A stretch of 64,000 nucleotides of DNA, taken from contig NZ_OUNR01000019.1 in the NCBI RefSeq assembly GCF_900403705.1, positions 62,001 through 126,000 on the forward strand. The letters are read 5' to 3'. Of the stretch, positions 28,437 to 38,300 are shown one piece after another (the stretch's first letter is position 1; each line of letters begins with the position of its first letter). Source of the stretch: Nitrospira lenta (GTDB lineage: Bacteria; Nitrospirota; Nitrospiria; Nitrospirales; Nitrospiraceae). A model generated the notes under the pieces. That model was given only the letters and a program-made list of their open reading frames with translations. It was not told the origin of the DNA and did no database searches. A program made the translations under genes and the position numbers.

Positions 28437-28856
28437 ATGTTGCAGCCTCTGACTTCGTTATTCCAAATAGAGCGACCACCACGGTCTTACTCCACCATTG
28501 AACCAGGCATTGCTCCTTTGGTGGCAACCATGAACCACACCGGTCTCATGCGCACGATCGCTTCATGTGAAGGGCATTGGTATCGTGGCCTCGATCCGTA
28601 TGTCGTGTTTGAAGCCTCGATTCAGATCAGTCGTGAATTGGCTCGCCTTCTTCGCGAAGACCCGAGTGCTCAACCATCACAACTGTTTTACCATTGGTGT
28701 CTCGAACCATATTTTGATCAGGATTATGACATTCGTTTCAGACTGTCATCTCCCCAGTTATCCAGTCTTTACATCTGGCGGGCAAAGCGATTACAGCATG
28801 ACTTTGAGACTCTTGCCTCAATGATCCAGAAACTGAGCTTTCAGCTCAGGCAATAG
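28437..28856 (+). CDS. Hypothetical protein, orphan
   Basis: 139 residues; GGGAGG five bases before the ATG makes it a credible gene. The segment IAPLVATMNHTGLMRTIASCEGHWYRGLDPYVVFEASI recalls conserved proteins of accessory islands that share an ASCEGH motif, but I cannot name a family. No membrane segment. It converges with the zinc-ribbon gene, overlapping it by 39 bp. Confidence 0.6.
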   Translation: MLQPLTSLFQIERPPRSYSTIEPGIAPLVATMNHTGLMRTIASCEGHWYRGLDPYVVFEASIQISRELARLLREDPSAQPSQLFYHWCLEPYFDQDYDIRFRLSSPQLSSLYIWRAKRLQHDFETLASMIQKLSFQLRQ

Positions 28857-29030
28857 GACCATCCACCCATACAACACACCACCTAACAAAAGAAGTCCGG
28901 GAATAATAAAAGAAACAAGCATATGGCGCCGATACTTTTGGATATTCGGAAACTTTTCGCCACAACCAGGACACTTTTCTGCAGTTGTGCTTAGAGGCCG
29001 TCCGCATACTCGGCAAGGGAAAAGTGACAT
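28818..29030 (-). CDS. Small zinc-ribbon membrane protein
   Basis: 70 residues: a four-cysteine zinc ribbon (CRVCGRPLSTTAEKCPGCGEKFP) followed by one membrane helix (MLVSFIIPGLLLLGGVLYGWMVLL). A GGAGGG site precedes this ATG; longer in-frame starts lack one. Such proteins are common and unassigned. Confidence 0.65.
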   Translation of the reverse strand: MSLFPCRVCGRPLSTTAEKCPGCGEKFPNIQKYRRHMLVSFIIPGLLLLGGVLYGWMVLLPELKAQFLDH

Positions 29031-29227
29031 ACCTTGGCCCTCCATACAAAGCTTATCCAGAATGCTCGGACTCTGTATCGACAAACTTATGAAAATCTTG
29101 AGTGACTCACATTGCTGTTGGTACAACCATAGGGGGCAGGTCAAATAAAAACCGTTTCATCAGTGGCTCAGGAAAGTCGTGCCCAGGACCTGTTGACATG
29201 AAGAGGCAGTGGCGAGATAGTCCTCCG

Positions 29228-29392
29228 ATGGGAAAGAAGCAGAGCAATACCACTAGAAAACATCAGCAGGAGGTTGTCGTGTTATCCGAGCGTGATCGCG
29301 CCGTCTTTGTTGACGCGCTTGTGAATCCGCGTGCTCCCAGTAAGCGTCTCGCTAAAGCGTTCATGGCATTCTGGAAGAACAAGAAGAGATGA
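29228..29392 (+). pseudogene. DUF1778 (TacA-like) antitoxin C-terminal remnant
   Basis: 54 residues. VVLSERDRAVFVDALVNPRAPSKRLAKAF closely follows the C-terminal toxin-binding half of DUF1778 antitoxins (LSExDxxxFxxxLxxPPxPxxxL), but the N-terminal ribbon-helix-helix is missing and replaced by a short basic, Gln-rich leader. No GNAT toxin follows. Probably a decayed antitoxin; an upstream in-frame start exists but adds unrelated sequence. Confidence 0.5.
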
Positions 29393-29568
29393 ATGACGGG
29401 GAGTCAAGGACTGCACGTTTCGTGAGCTTGTACCCACTTCTTTGGCTTACTCGGAACCCATAACCTTCAAATAGCTGAAATCATTGTGGTTGTTAACGCC
29501 TGGTTTTACCGAGGGCGAAGACCGCTAATGCAACGCCATACCTGACGTAGTGTTTCGCCGCCCCAAAG

Positions 29569-29583
29569 TTGGCATCTTGCCAA
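29569..29583. promoter_or_regulatory. Inverted repeat upstream of the chimeric antitoxin gene
   Basis: TTGGCA-TCT-TGCCAA, perfect 6-3-6 dyad about 90 bp before the start; possible operator. Confidence 0.3.
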
Positions 29584-29627
29584 GTAAATGGGGGGGACTC
29601 GATTACGACGACACAGAAATGGGGTTT

Positions 29628-29642
29628 CGTATTCTTAATACG
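29628..29642. promoter_or_regulatory. Inverted repeat close to the chimeric antitoxin start
   Basis: CGTATT-CTT-AATACG, perfect 6-3-6 dyad, 32 bp before the start. Antitoxins usually bind such dyads to control their own operons; inferred only. Confidence 0.35.
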
Positions 29643-29674
29643 GTCTAGCTTCTGTGTAATGGCGATATCTCATC

Positions 29675-30490
29675 GTGGTATGGTCGGACGTGGCCAAGAA
29701 GACAACTGGCAAAGTTAAAAGACTTCGTTCCACTCACCGTAAATACGGCGAGCTTCCCTCTACTGACGAGCTGAATGCGGAGGCTCTGTCTTACCTGTTG
29801 AAGCAGCTACAAGCTGCACAGCGACGAATGAAGCGTAGCTTGGAGGCCGCAATCGTTTTTTGTGACGAGTCCAACGCAAGAATTGAGCAATTAGAACGAT
29901 GGAAGTCTGGACGTCATAATGGCAGTTTTTCTGACTCTGGTGGAATAGGATTGAATCGGCAGATTGATGAAGATCTTCTATCAACAGCGATGAAAATCAC
30001 TGGACATCGTTCGAAACGTGCTGTAATGGACGAGGCACCTCGTATGTTGGTTCAGATCAAGAAACAAGCTGGTATTCGAAAGATGAAGGGTAAGATTCAC
30101 GTCAATACCGATCCTGAGAGGCGCTCGTCTGGATCGGGAGGACAAGAACTTTTCCTCCCCAAAGACGTCCGCCGGGGTCGGTCTACCGCCGCCAAGGACC
30201 GTACGGCCAAGGTGGCACGATTGAAGGAAGCCGATAGGCAGCTTGACCGTAACCTGGGCCGTCTGAAGGGCCGCTTGGGCCTGCGCAGGCCGTTTTGGGA
30301 GTTCGATCCGGATGAAGTAACGCGGCTGGCCAGGAAGACATTTGGCTCTGCGCAGAAGGCACACGCATGGTTGAATCGGCCAAACCGAGCACTCGGAGGG
30401 CACACGCCACTAAGTCTCTTGACTAACCAGGCTGGTGCGGATCGGGTCAGGATGATCCTCGGTCGGATCGAACACGGTGTGTACAGCTAG
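29675..30490 (+). CDS. Chimeric antitoxin-like protein: VapB-like plus MbcA/ParS-like domains
   Basis: 271 residues in one open frame. Residues ~35-75 form a helical, coiled-coil-like region. Residues ~91-142 match VapB-type antitoxins (IDEDLLSTAMKITGHRSKRAV, LVQIKKQAGIRKMKGKI). Residues ~210-271 match the Xre/MbcA/ParS toxin-binding domain (VTRLARKTFGSAQKAHAWLNRPN, ALGGHTPLSLL, ILGRIEHGVYS). Two antitoxin modules that normally act in separate systems are thus joined. No PIN or RES toxin follows: the next gene is on the other strand and overlaps its end. GTG start with weak ribosome site; GTG at 29690 is an alternative. Confidence 0.7.
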   Translation: MVWSDVAKKTTGKVKRLRSTHRKYGELPSTDELNAEALSYLLKQLQAAQRRMKRSLEAAIVFCDESNARIEQLERWKSGRHNGSFSDSGGIGLNRQIDEDLLSTAMKITGHRSKRAVMDEAPRMLVQIKKQAGIRKMKGKIHVNTDPERRSSGSGGQELFLPKDVRRGRSTAAKDRTAKVARLKEADRQLDRNLGRLKGRLGLRRPFWEFDPDEVTRLARKTFGSAQKAHAWLNRPNRALGGHTPLSLLTNQAGADRVRMILGRIEHGVYS

Positions 30491-31395
30491 CTAGTCCTGC
30501 ACGAGTCGCTTTAGCATCCCGCCGTAACGCCGGGGGTTCGTGCATCAGCATATTGATTTCCCATTGCTCACCCAGGATTGGCACAGCGGCTATGGCGCCC
30601 ACAAACGGCGCGATGGAAAAGAATCCTGCTTCGCGAGCGGCTCCCAATAGGCGAAGGGCTCGCATGTCCAGCACAAGACTGACTCCGTAGCTCACTAGCC
30701 CGAGCAGCAAGGTCGCAATGAGGATCGTGGGCCGAGGCAGGCTCTGGCCGGTGAGGAGCGCCATGCTAACCGTGCCCCCCCGCACTTAGTGCCTTGATCC
30801 GTGTCACGACAACGGGATCGCGAAGGGACACTCGTTGGCTCAGGTTATTGTCGATCGCCCACCAGAGGCATGCACTTGCTATCGCAAAGAATCCCCATGC
30901 GTCAGGGCGCAGCTCTTCAGGCCGGTACCGGAGGATCGCCGCTGCACTTACAATGAGCAGGGCTCCTGCCATTCCACGACGACCGAGGTGCTCTCGAAAT
31001 AGTAGAACGGCCAATCCAATGGTAAAGGGAGCCTCTAAGTTCAAGAGCAATGTCCCAAGTACACCAGAGAGACGCTGAAGCCCCCAGAGCATGCAGACTG
31101 GTCCAAGAAGGCCTCCAGTCAATACCATGCCTCCCAATAACCATCGATCAGCAGGCCCGACAGAAGACTCTCGCCGTGAGACTTCGGTTTTCCGGTAGAA
31201 CAATACTTCAAACGCCAGCAGTCCGAGGCCAGCTCCGAAATACAGCAGGCCCGCAATGAGTAGGGGACTGGCTTCAGGAAGCAGCAGCTTGGCAAGCGGG
31301 GGACTTACGCCAAATAGCGCGGCGGCGGTGAATCCATACACCCCGCCCAGCAACTGCGGAGAAAAATGGAATGTATGTCGTTCAGATGGCGTCAA
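30447..31395 (-). pseudogene. EamA/DMT-family transporter, frameshifted
   Basis: The N-terminal half (31395 to ~30766) and C-terminal half (30785 to 30447) of one drug/metabolite exporter lie in different frames. They meet at a run of seven C (30775-30781). The N-terminal part has GFTAAALFGVSPPLAKLL and about six membrane segments; the second has ILIATLLLGLVSYGVSLVLDMRALRLLGAAREAGFF. After GEQWEI the sequence loses the family pattern, so the end is also altered and overlaps the antitoxin gene by 44 bp. The homopolymer could be a sequencing error, but the damaged end argues for decay. Confidence 0.75.
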
Positions 31396-31755
31396 TTACT
31401 CTTCGCTTGTATGTTGGCACATCCAGGGGTGGTGGTATCTGGATATAGACAAATTGTTTGAATTACAATCAGCGGGTTGCACATTCGGAGACTCTCCCAA
31501 CTATTGTGTATCTGGAAATACTTTGGCCGGTGATTGATGGTTAGGAATAGGGTGAGTATCAATTGGCATAGATGCCAGCCTTCGCTTCCATGCCTGCCGT
31601 GACACTTGAAACAATCGCATACTAGAGTCCTCTTATTCCTCGCTTCACGTTGTATCCTGGTGCTCTCTCCAGACTCCGGTACGTGGGGTTCTCGTGCCTC
31701 GTGCGGGGATGTTCTTTGGGGTCATCCGTGTTGGCCCCTAGTAGGAGGGCCCTTG
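31396..31755. other. Intergenic stretch without a recognised gene
   Basis: About 360 bp between the transporter remnant and the first metal-resistance promoter. No credible frame, tRNA or repeat seen. Confidence 0.4.
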
Positions 31756-31784
31756 TTGACGCCTAAGATGCAGGGGATTAGACT
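31756..31784 (+). promoter_or_regulatory. Promoter of the first RND operon
   Basis: TTGACG (31756-31761) and TAGACT (31779-31784) with a 17-bp spacer. The expected start of transcription (~31791) coincides with the ATG of the next gene, so the messenger may be leaderless. Confidence 0.55.
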
Positions 31785-31790
31785 GGCGCT

Positions 31791-32162
31791 ATGCATGTAC
31801 GTGTTCAGCACTCCTATTCTGTTCTAGCCTGCACGCTCGTCGTGCTCTTGCTCGGGTTGAGCTTCAATGCCTATGCCTGCCTCCTGCCTGTAAGTGGCGT
31901 CCCGGACGCTGCCATGGGCAATGGCTGTTCGACACCAGATGAACAACCAGTCTATCAGTTCTGCGATACGTTTAAGACGCTCGGCGTGCAGTCTGCCGAT
32001 AAGCTCCACCTCACCAGTGACTGTCAGACGATCTGTTCTGAAGACACCGCCTCGTTAGCGCTGCTTGTCCTGCTCACCTCAGACAGCAGCCGCTTGTATG
32101 ATCATCCCATAGTCGGTCCGCCCCAGGATCTCCTGCTCAAGATTTCCGTGCTTCGCATCTGA
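31791..32162 (+). CDS. Small exported cysteine-containing protein heading RND operon 1
   Basis: 123 residues: signal peptide (VLACTLVVLLLGLSFNAYA), then a short mature part with cysteines in CLLP, NGCS, QFCDTF and DCQTIC, and a hydrophobic C-terminal portion ending ISVLRI. No family name known to me. It precedes the TolC/CusB/CusA-like genes in the same orientation. Similar-sized exported proteins stand in the same place before the other two RND operons, so a periplasmic metal-binding or sensing role is inferred. No Shine-Dalgarno site; the promoter lies immediately upstream. Confidence 0.65.
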   Translation: MHVRVQHSYSVLACTLVVLLLGLSFNAYACLLPVSGVPDAAMGNGCSTPDEQPVYQFCDTFKTLGVQSADKLHLTSDCQTICSEDTASLALLVLLTSDSSRLYDHPIVGPPQDLLLKISVLRI

Positions 32163-32320
32163 TCTTCCCAGCCCGCACCTCGTAATCGCTTCTGTGTCAT
32201 CACGTGTGCCGTTCGACGCTCGGTTTCAGCGTCCGGCCTGCCGTCTCGTGCTCCTGGCCACGAACAGCCAGAGCGCCGACCGGGCTTCGAACGACTGGGA
32301 ACTTCTGGGAGGTCATTACC

Positions 32321-33610
32321 ATGAAATGGAATACACGACGTCAGGGTGTGACAGTCGCGTCAGTGCTGGTGCTGTGTTTCACCAGCGCACTGTCGAGGGC
32401 ACAGGATCCCGACTCTGTGCTGCGCAATACGTTGGTGCTGCCGGAATTAGTTCAAGAAGCACTGGCTCGGAATCCTGAGATTGTCGCTGCGCGCAAGCAA
32501 TGGGACGCCGCCACGAATCGAATTACGCAGGCGCGGTCAATGGATGATCCGACCCTGTCAGTCCAATGGTGGAATGCCCCGGAATCCTTCAACCTGGGCC
32601 GCGCAGAGAACACCCTCATCGGGCTGTCCCAAAAATTCCCTTTTCCCGGAAAACTCGCTCTGAAGGAACAAGTGGCCAGTCGGTCGGCCGACATGACGGA
32701 GCAGGCTGTGCGCGCCAAGGAGCGGGACCTCATCGCCCGCCTCAAGCAGACCTACTACGATCTGTTCCTTGCCCATAAGGCGATCCAGATTCACCATGAG
32801 CAGATTGACTTGCTCAAACAGTTTTTCGAGATCACCAACGCGAAGTTTCGGGCAGGGAAAGGCAGCCAGGTCGATGTGCTCAAGGCCCAGGTCGAGCTGT
32901 CCACCCTGCACCAACAACTCCCTGTCCTGGAACAACGCCGTGACACCGCCCAGGGCAAGCTGAACATGCTGCTGGATCGGGATCCACGGTTTCCGCTGGC
33001 GCCTCCACAGGAGCCGCGTGAAGGGCGGTTTGACCAGGACCTTGAAGATCTCTATCACGCGGCGACGACCGCTAGACCCGAGCTCAAAGCTGCGGATTTG
33101 GCTATCCAACGGAATGAGCAGTCGCGTGCGCTGGCACTCCGCGAGTACTACCCGGATATCAACGTGGGTGTTCAGCGCTTTCAAAACTTTCAGGCTCCCA
33201 ACGGGTTCGGCGCGGTGGTGTCGATCAACCTCCCCTTCGCGTTCTGGACCAAGCCGAAGTATGACGCGGGGGTGCAGGAGGCGGCGGCGGCGGTCGCGGC
33301 CGCGCGCGCAGAGCATCGCACCCTGGAAAACCTCACCCGCTTCCAGATCCGGGATCTGCTGGCCAAAGTCCGAGCCAGTTGGGAGGTGGCCGTGCTGTAC
33401 CGAACCACCGTGTTGCCGCAAGCTGAACAAGGCGTGGAGGCCGCACGGGCAGGCTATCGGACAGGGAGAACCGGCTTTTTGGATCTAATCGAGGCCGATC
33501 GGGCCTGGCGAGGATTTCAGCTTGAATACTACCGAGCACTCGTCGAGCGGGAGCATCGCTTGGCTGAACTCGAACAGGTGATTGGCGCTGATCTGAATGG
33601 AAACAGCTAA
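32321..33610 (+). CDS. TolC-family outer-membrane factor (CusC-like)
   Basis: 429-residue outer-membrane channel of the first tripartite metal exporter. Signal peptide MKWNTRRQGVTVASVLVLCFTSALSRA; GGGAGG precedes the ATG at 32321. Two repeats of the outer-membrane efflux fold are visible (LVQEALARNPEIVAARKQWDAA; LYHAATTARPELKAADLAIQRNEQ), with a long periplasmic helical part and the end segment AGYRTGRTGFLDLIEADRAW. It would dock to the following CusB-like adaptor. Confidence 0.9.
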   Translation: MKWNTRRQGVTVASVLVLCFTSALSRAQDPDSVLRNTLVLPELVQEALARNPEIVAARKQWDAATNRITQARSMDDPTLSVQWWNAPESFNLGRAENTLIGLSQKFPFPGKLALKEQVASRSADMTEQAVRAKERDLIARLKQTYYDLFLAHKAIQIHHEQIDLLKQFFEITNAKFRAGKGSQVDVLKAQVELSTLHQQLPVLEQRRDTAQGKLNMLLDRDPRFPLAPPQEPREGRFDQDLEDLYHAATTARPELKAADLAIQRNEQSRALALREYYPDINVGVQRFQNFQAPNGFGAVVSINLPFAFWTKPKYDAGVQEAAAAVAAARAEHRTLENLTRFQIRDLLAKVRASWEVAVLYRTTVLPQAEQGVEAARAGYRTGRTGFLDLIEADRAWRGFQLEYYRALVEREHRLAELEQVIGADLNGNS

Positions 33611-33627
33611 GAAGGGAGGAATGTGTC

Positions 33628-35361
33628 ATGAATCACGACATGCACAGAAAGGGTCTGGTTGCGAGTGTTGCAGCCGTCAGCCTGTTGGTCGGAATCATCG
33701 CCGGATTCTTCGCCGCGCATCGGATGATGGGCGACATGTTCGGGATGACTACGGGGAAAGGGGGCATCTCGGGATCCTTAGAGCGGGCGGGTGAGATGAG
33801 AGACATGGAGCAGATGGATATGAAGGCGATGGCTCCGGCGGGCGCGAAATCTATGGAAGGAATGGAAGGCATGCCCGCAGCGCCGTCCGGGGCTGTGGTG
33901 GTTCCGGCTGTGATGAGACAGTTGATCGGAGTGCGGAGCGCCCAGGCTGCCCGCGCGACGTTGGAGCAGGAAATTCGTACCGTCGGCACGGTCGGCTATG
34001 ACGAACGCGGGTTCACGCAGGTCACGCTGAAAATTTCCGGGTGGGTGCGAGAGGTCTTCGTCAATTCGATCGGTCGACCAGTACGCAAAGGCGAACCACT
34101 CTTTACCCTCTATTCGCCGGATCTCCTGATCACGCAGGATGAGTATCTCTTAGCCTTGAAAACGCAGGCCCAACTGACAGCCAGTCCGCTCGCCGAGGCC
34201 AAGGCCAACGCGGGCGCCCTCGTGGCCAGCGCGCGGGAGCGTCTCCGGCTCTGGGATTTGACCGAAGAGCAGATTATAGCCCTGGAGCGTCGCGGCAAAG
34301 CTGAGCCGAGCCTCACCGTCTATGCGCCGGCCTCCGGCATCGTTCTCAAACGAGAAGCTGTGCCGGGGAAATATGTAGAGCCGGGAACGGCATTGTATGA
34401 GGTGGCCGATCTGTCCAGGGTGTGGATCTCTGCTGATATCTATGAGTCCGAGGTGAAGGCCGTGACACTCAATCAACAAGCCTCCGTGACGCTCGCGGCT
34501 TACCCGGGAGAAACCTTTCCGGGCACGGTGGCGTATATCTATCCGACACTGAATGCCGAGGCGCGCACGGTACGAGTGCGGCTGGAATTGCCGAATCCCG
34601 GGCTGAAGCTGAAGCCGGGCATGTTTGGCAACGTCAGGTTGCAAACCGAGGTGGTCAAGACCCTCGTCGTGCCCAAGGAAGCGGTGTTGGAGACGGGGCT
34701 TCGTCAACTCGTGTTTATGGACAGGGGGCAAGGTCGCTATGAGCCGGCGTCAGTCAAGCTGGGGCGTCGAAGTCAGGATGACGTGGAAGTATTGGAGGGA
34801 CTGAAAGAAGGAGATCAGATTGTGACCTCGGCCAATTTTTTGTTGGACGCAGAGAGCAAGCTGGCCTCGGCCTCGAGCATGCAGGCCATGATGGGTCGGA
34901 TCGGCATGGCCGATTGGCAAATGCGCGGCGCATATGAGGGCAAGATGGAAGGGATGGACATGGGCAGCATGAAAGGAATGGAGGGTATGAGCGGAATGCC
35001 GGGCATGGCTTCGGGCTCAGCCAAAGCCATCACTGAAACTCGCAAGGTAGCGGGATACGTGCTGACCTTCACGACCATTCCCGAAACGCCCAAGGCCGGT
35101 GACGTGCTGCTCCGGCTCAATGTGATAGATCAGGCCGGCAAGCCGGTGACCAATGCGCAAGTATTCTTTGTCTATACCATGCCGATGCCGGGGATGACCG
35201 ATTCCAAGGCGACGGCTCGCCACACCAAAGAGGGGCTCTACGAAGGGACGGTGCTGTTCGGCATGGGCGGCACCTGGGTGGTGACGGTCAACGTGACGAT
35301 TCCGGGACGACCATCGATCGTAGAAAAGTTTCAGTTCTCGGTCGCCGGCGGGGGTATGTAA
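33628..35361 (+). CDS. cusB: CusB-like periplasmic adaptor with Met-rich segments and YtkA-like C-terminal domain
   Basis: 577 residues, longer than the ~400 usual for CusB. After a membrane/signal segment comes a Met-rich stretch (residues ~34-85, many MxxM). Then come the adaptor domains: beta-barrel and lipoyl-like GTVGYDERGFTQVTLKISGWVREVFV, helical hairpin with QDEYLLALKTQAQ, and VYAPASGIVLKREAVPGKYVEPG. A second Met-rich cluster lies at ~425-460, followed by a YtkA-like beta-sandwich (residues ~465-577). Met clusters fit Cu(I)/Ag(I) capture. It passes metal to the CusA-like pump. Confidence 0.9.
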   Translation: MNHDMHRKGLVASVAAVSLLVGIIAGFFAAHRMMGDMFGMTTGKGGISGSLERAGEMRDMEQMDMKAMAPAGAKSMEGMEGMPAAPSGAVVVPAVMRQLIGVRSAQAARATLEQEIRTVGTVGYDERGFTQVTLKISGWVREVFVNSIGRPVRKGEPLFTLYSPDLLITQDEYLLALKTQAQLTASPLAEAKANAGALVASARERLRLWDLTEEQIIALERRGKAEPSLTVYAPASGIVLKREAVPGKYVEPGTALYEVADLSRVWISADIYESEVKAVTLNQQASVTLAAYPGETFPGTVAYIYPTLNAEARTVRVRLELPNPGLKLKPGMFGNVRLQTEVVKTLVVPKEAVLETGLRQLVFMDRGQGRYEPASVKLGRRSQDDVEVLEGLKEGDQIVTSANFLLDAESKLASASSMQAMMGRIGMADWQMRGAYEGKMEGMDMGSMKGMEGMSGMPGMASGSAKAITETRKVAGYVLTFTTIPETPKAGDVLLRLNVIDQAGKPVTNAQVFFVYTMPMPGMTDSKATARHTKEGLYEGTVLFGMGGTWVVTVNVTIPGRPSIVEKFQFSVAGGGM

Positions 35362-35367
35362 TCCATC

Positions 35368-38300
35368 ATGATTGCGCGACTCATTGAAGGAAGCGCCCGC
35401 AATCCTGTCCTGGTCATCCTCTGTGTGGTGCTGTTGACCGCCTGGGGGGCCTGGGCGGTCTTGCAGGTTCCGCTGGATGCGATACCGGATCTATCGGATG
35501 TTCAGGTGATCATCTATACCGAATGGTCGGGGCGCAGTCCTACGTTGATTGAAGACCAGATCACCTATCCCATCGTTACGTCCCTGCTCGCTGGGCCGAA
35601 AGTCAAACGGGTGCGGGGGGTGTCGGAATACGGGGTCTCTTACGTGTACGTGATCTTCGAAGATCGGACGGACTTGTATTGGGCGAGGAGTCGCGTGCTG
35701 GAATATCTTCAGAAGCTCGCCGGGAAGCTGCCGTCCGGCGTCACGCCGACGTTGGGACCTGATGCTACGGGAGTTGGGTGGGTCTATCAGTATGCATTGG
35801 TGGACGAGTCCGGGACACATGATCTGGCTCAGCTCCGTAGTCTCCAAGATTGGCACCTGCGCTATCAACTGGAAAGTGTGCCCGGGGTGGCAGAAGTGTC
35901 AGCGATCGGCGGGTTCGTCAAACAATATCAAATCGAGGTGGACCCGAACACGTTGGCCGCCTATCGGTTGCCGATCAAGACGATCATCGAGGCGGTTCGC
36001 AACAGCAATGCAGAGGTGAGCGGCCGTGTCCTGGAGATGGCCGGCACGGAATACGTGATCCGAGGGCGCGGCTATCTGCGTTCGATTGAGGATATTGAAT
36101 TAATCCCTGTCGGGACAGATGGCCGCGGCACGCCTATCTTGATTCGAGATATCGCCCATGTCCACATCGGGCCGGATCAGCGGCGAGGGATTGCTGAGTT
36201 GGACGGCAAGGGCCAGACGGTGGGCGGCATCGTCATCATGCGGGCCGGCGAGAATGCGTTGGCGGTGATCGAACGAATTAAAGCACGACTGGCAGAAATC
36301 ACACCAGCCCTGCCCAACGGTGTGCGCATGATTCCCACGTATGATCGGTCTGACCTTATTCATCGGGCCATCGCCGTGCTCCGCGAGAAGCTCGTGGAGG
36401 AGAGTGTCATCGTCAGCCTGGTCGCGCTGGTTTTCCTGTTTCACGTACGCAGCGCATTCGTGGCCATCCTCATTCTGCCAGTGGCCGTGCTCCTTGCCTT
36501 CATTCCGATGGCCTATTTGAAGATTACGTCCAACATCATGTCGCTCGGTGGGATTGCCATTGCCATCGGTGCGATGGTCGATGCCGCCATTGTGATGGTG
36601 GAGAACGCGCACAAGCGGTTGGAACAAAATCCTCATTCAGACAGGATCGAGACCATCATCGCGGCGGCCAAAGAAGTCGGACGTCCCTTGTTCTTCTCGC
36701 TGCTGGTGATCGCCGTGTCGTTTCTGCCGATCTTCGCGCTGGAAGCCCAGGAGGGGAGATTGTTTACGCCGTTGGCCTACACCAAGACCTTCGCGATGCT
36801 GTTCGCCACAGCGCTCTCGGTGACCTTGGCTCCTGTACTGATGGTTCTGCTTATACGGGGACGCATCCGGGCGGAAACCAAGAATCCGTTGAACTGGCTG
36901 CTGATCGCGCTGTATCGACCCATCATCTCCGGCGCGTTGCGTGCCCGGTGGCTGACGCTTGGATTGGCGGTGGTGGTAGTGGGATTCACGGTGCCGATCT
37001 TTTCCCGCCTCGGCGCGGAATTCATGCCCCCGCTGAATGAGGGGACCATCCTCTACATGCCGACCACCGTCCCCGGCCTCTCGATTCCTGAATCGGCCAA
37101 AGTGTTGCAGGTCCAGGATCAGTTGCTCACGACCTTCCCGGAAGTGGAACGAGTGTTCGGCAAAATGGGGAAGGCCCCGACGGCCACCGATCCGGCCTTT
37201 GTCGGGATGGCCGAGATCACGGTCACCCTCAAACCGGAAGCGCAATGGCGGCCTGGTATGACCTGGGACCGACTATTGGATGAAATGGATGCCACGCTGC
37301 GCATTCCTGGATTTCCGAACATCTGGTGGATGCCGATTCAGACTCGCACCGAGATGATCACGACCGGAGTGCGAAGCCCGGTCGGCATAAAAGTCCTGGG
37401 GCCGGATCTGAAGACCATTGAAAAAATCGGCTTGGAGATCGAACAAGCCCTGGCCAATGTGCCTGGCACGAAAAGCGCGTTTGCCGAACGGTTGAATGAA
37501 GGTTATTACCTGGATTTGACTGTGAATCGACGCGAGGCGGCCCGCTATGGCTTGACGGTGGGAGATGTGCAAGCAGTTATCACCACAGCCATCGGCGGCG
37601 AGACCGTGACGACCACGGTCGAGGGGCGTGAGCGGTATCCTGTCAATGTTCGCTACTCGCGCGAACTGCGCGATGACCCGGACCGGCTCAAGCGGGTGCT
37701 GATTCCCACGCCGAGCGGCGCGCAGATTCCCCTCGGACAGATCGCGGAGATGGTGATCACGCAGGGGCCGACGTCGATCGCAGATGAGGCCGGGGCGCTG
37801 GCCGGGCTGGTGTCGGTCTCGGTCAGTGGGCGCGACCTGCGCGGCTATGTCGAAGACGCCCAACACGCGGTGCGAGACCGAGTGACAGTACCCTCCGGCT
37901 ACCGGCTGATCTGGACCGGTCAGTACGAACATCTGGTGCGGGCAGAAGAGCGGTTAAAGCTGGTCGTTCCTGTCACCATTGGCATCATTCTCTTGCTGCT
38001 CTACCTCAACTTCGGTTCGTTGGCGAAATCACTCATCGTGCTCCTGTCCGTTCCCTTCGCCGCGATCGGGGCGATCTGGTATCTCGACTATCTGGGCTAC
38101 AACTTGAGTGTGGCGGTGTGGGTGGGCATCATCGCCCTGGCCGGTGTGGCGGCAGAGACGGGGGTGGTGATGCTCGTCTATCTCGACGAAGCATATGAAC
38201 GACGAGTGCATGAAGGCCGCATGACGACGGCTCACGATCTGCGTGAGGCCATTATGGAAGGCGCAGTCCAGCGGGTACGACCCAAGATGATGACGGTCGC

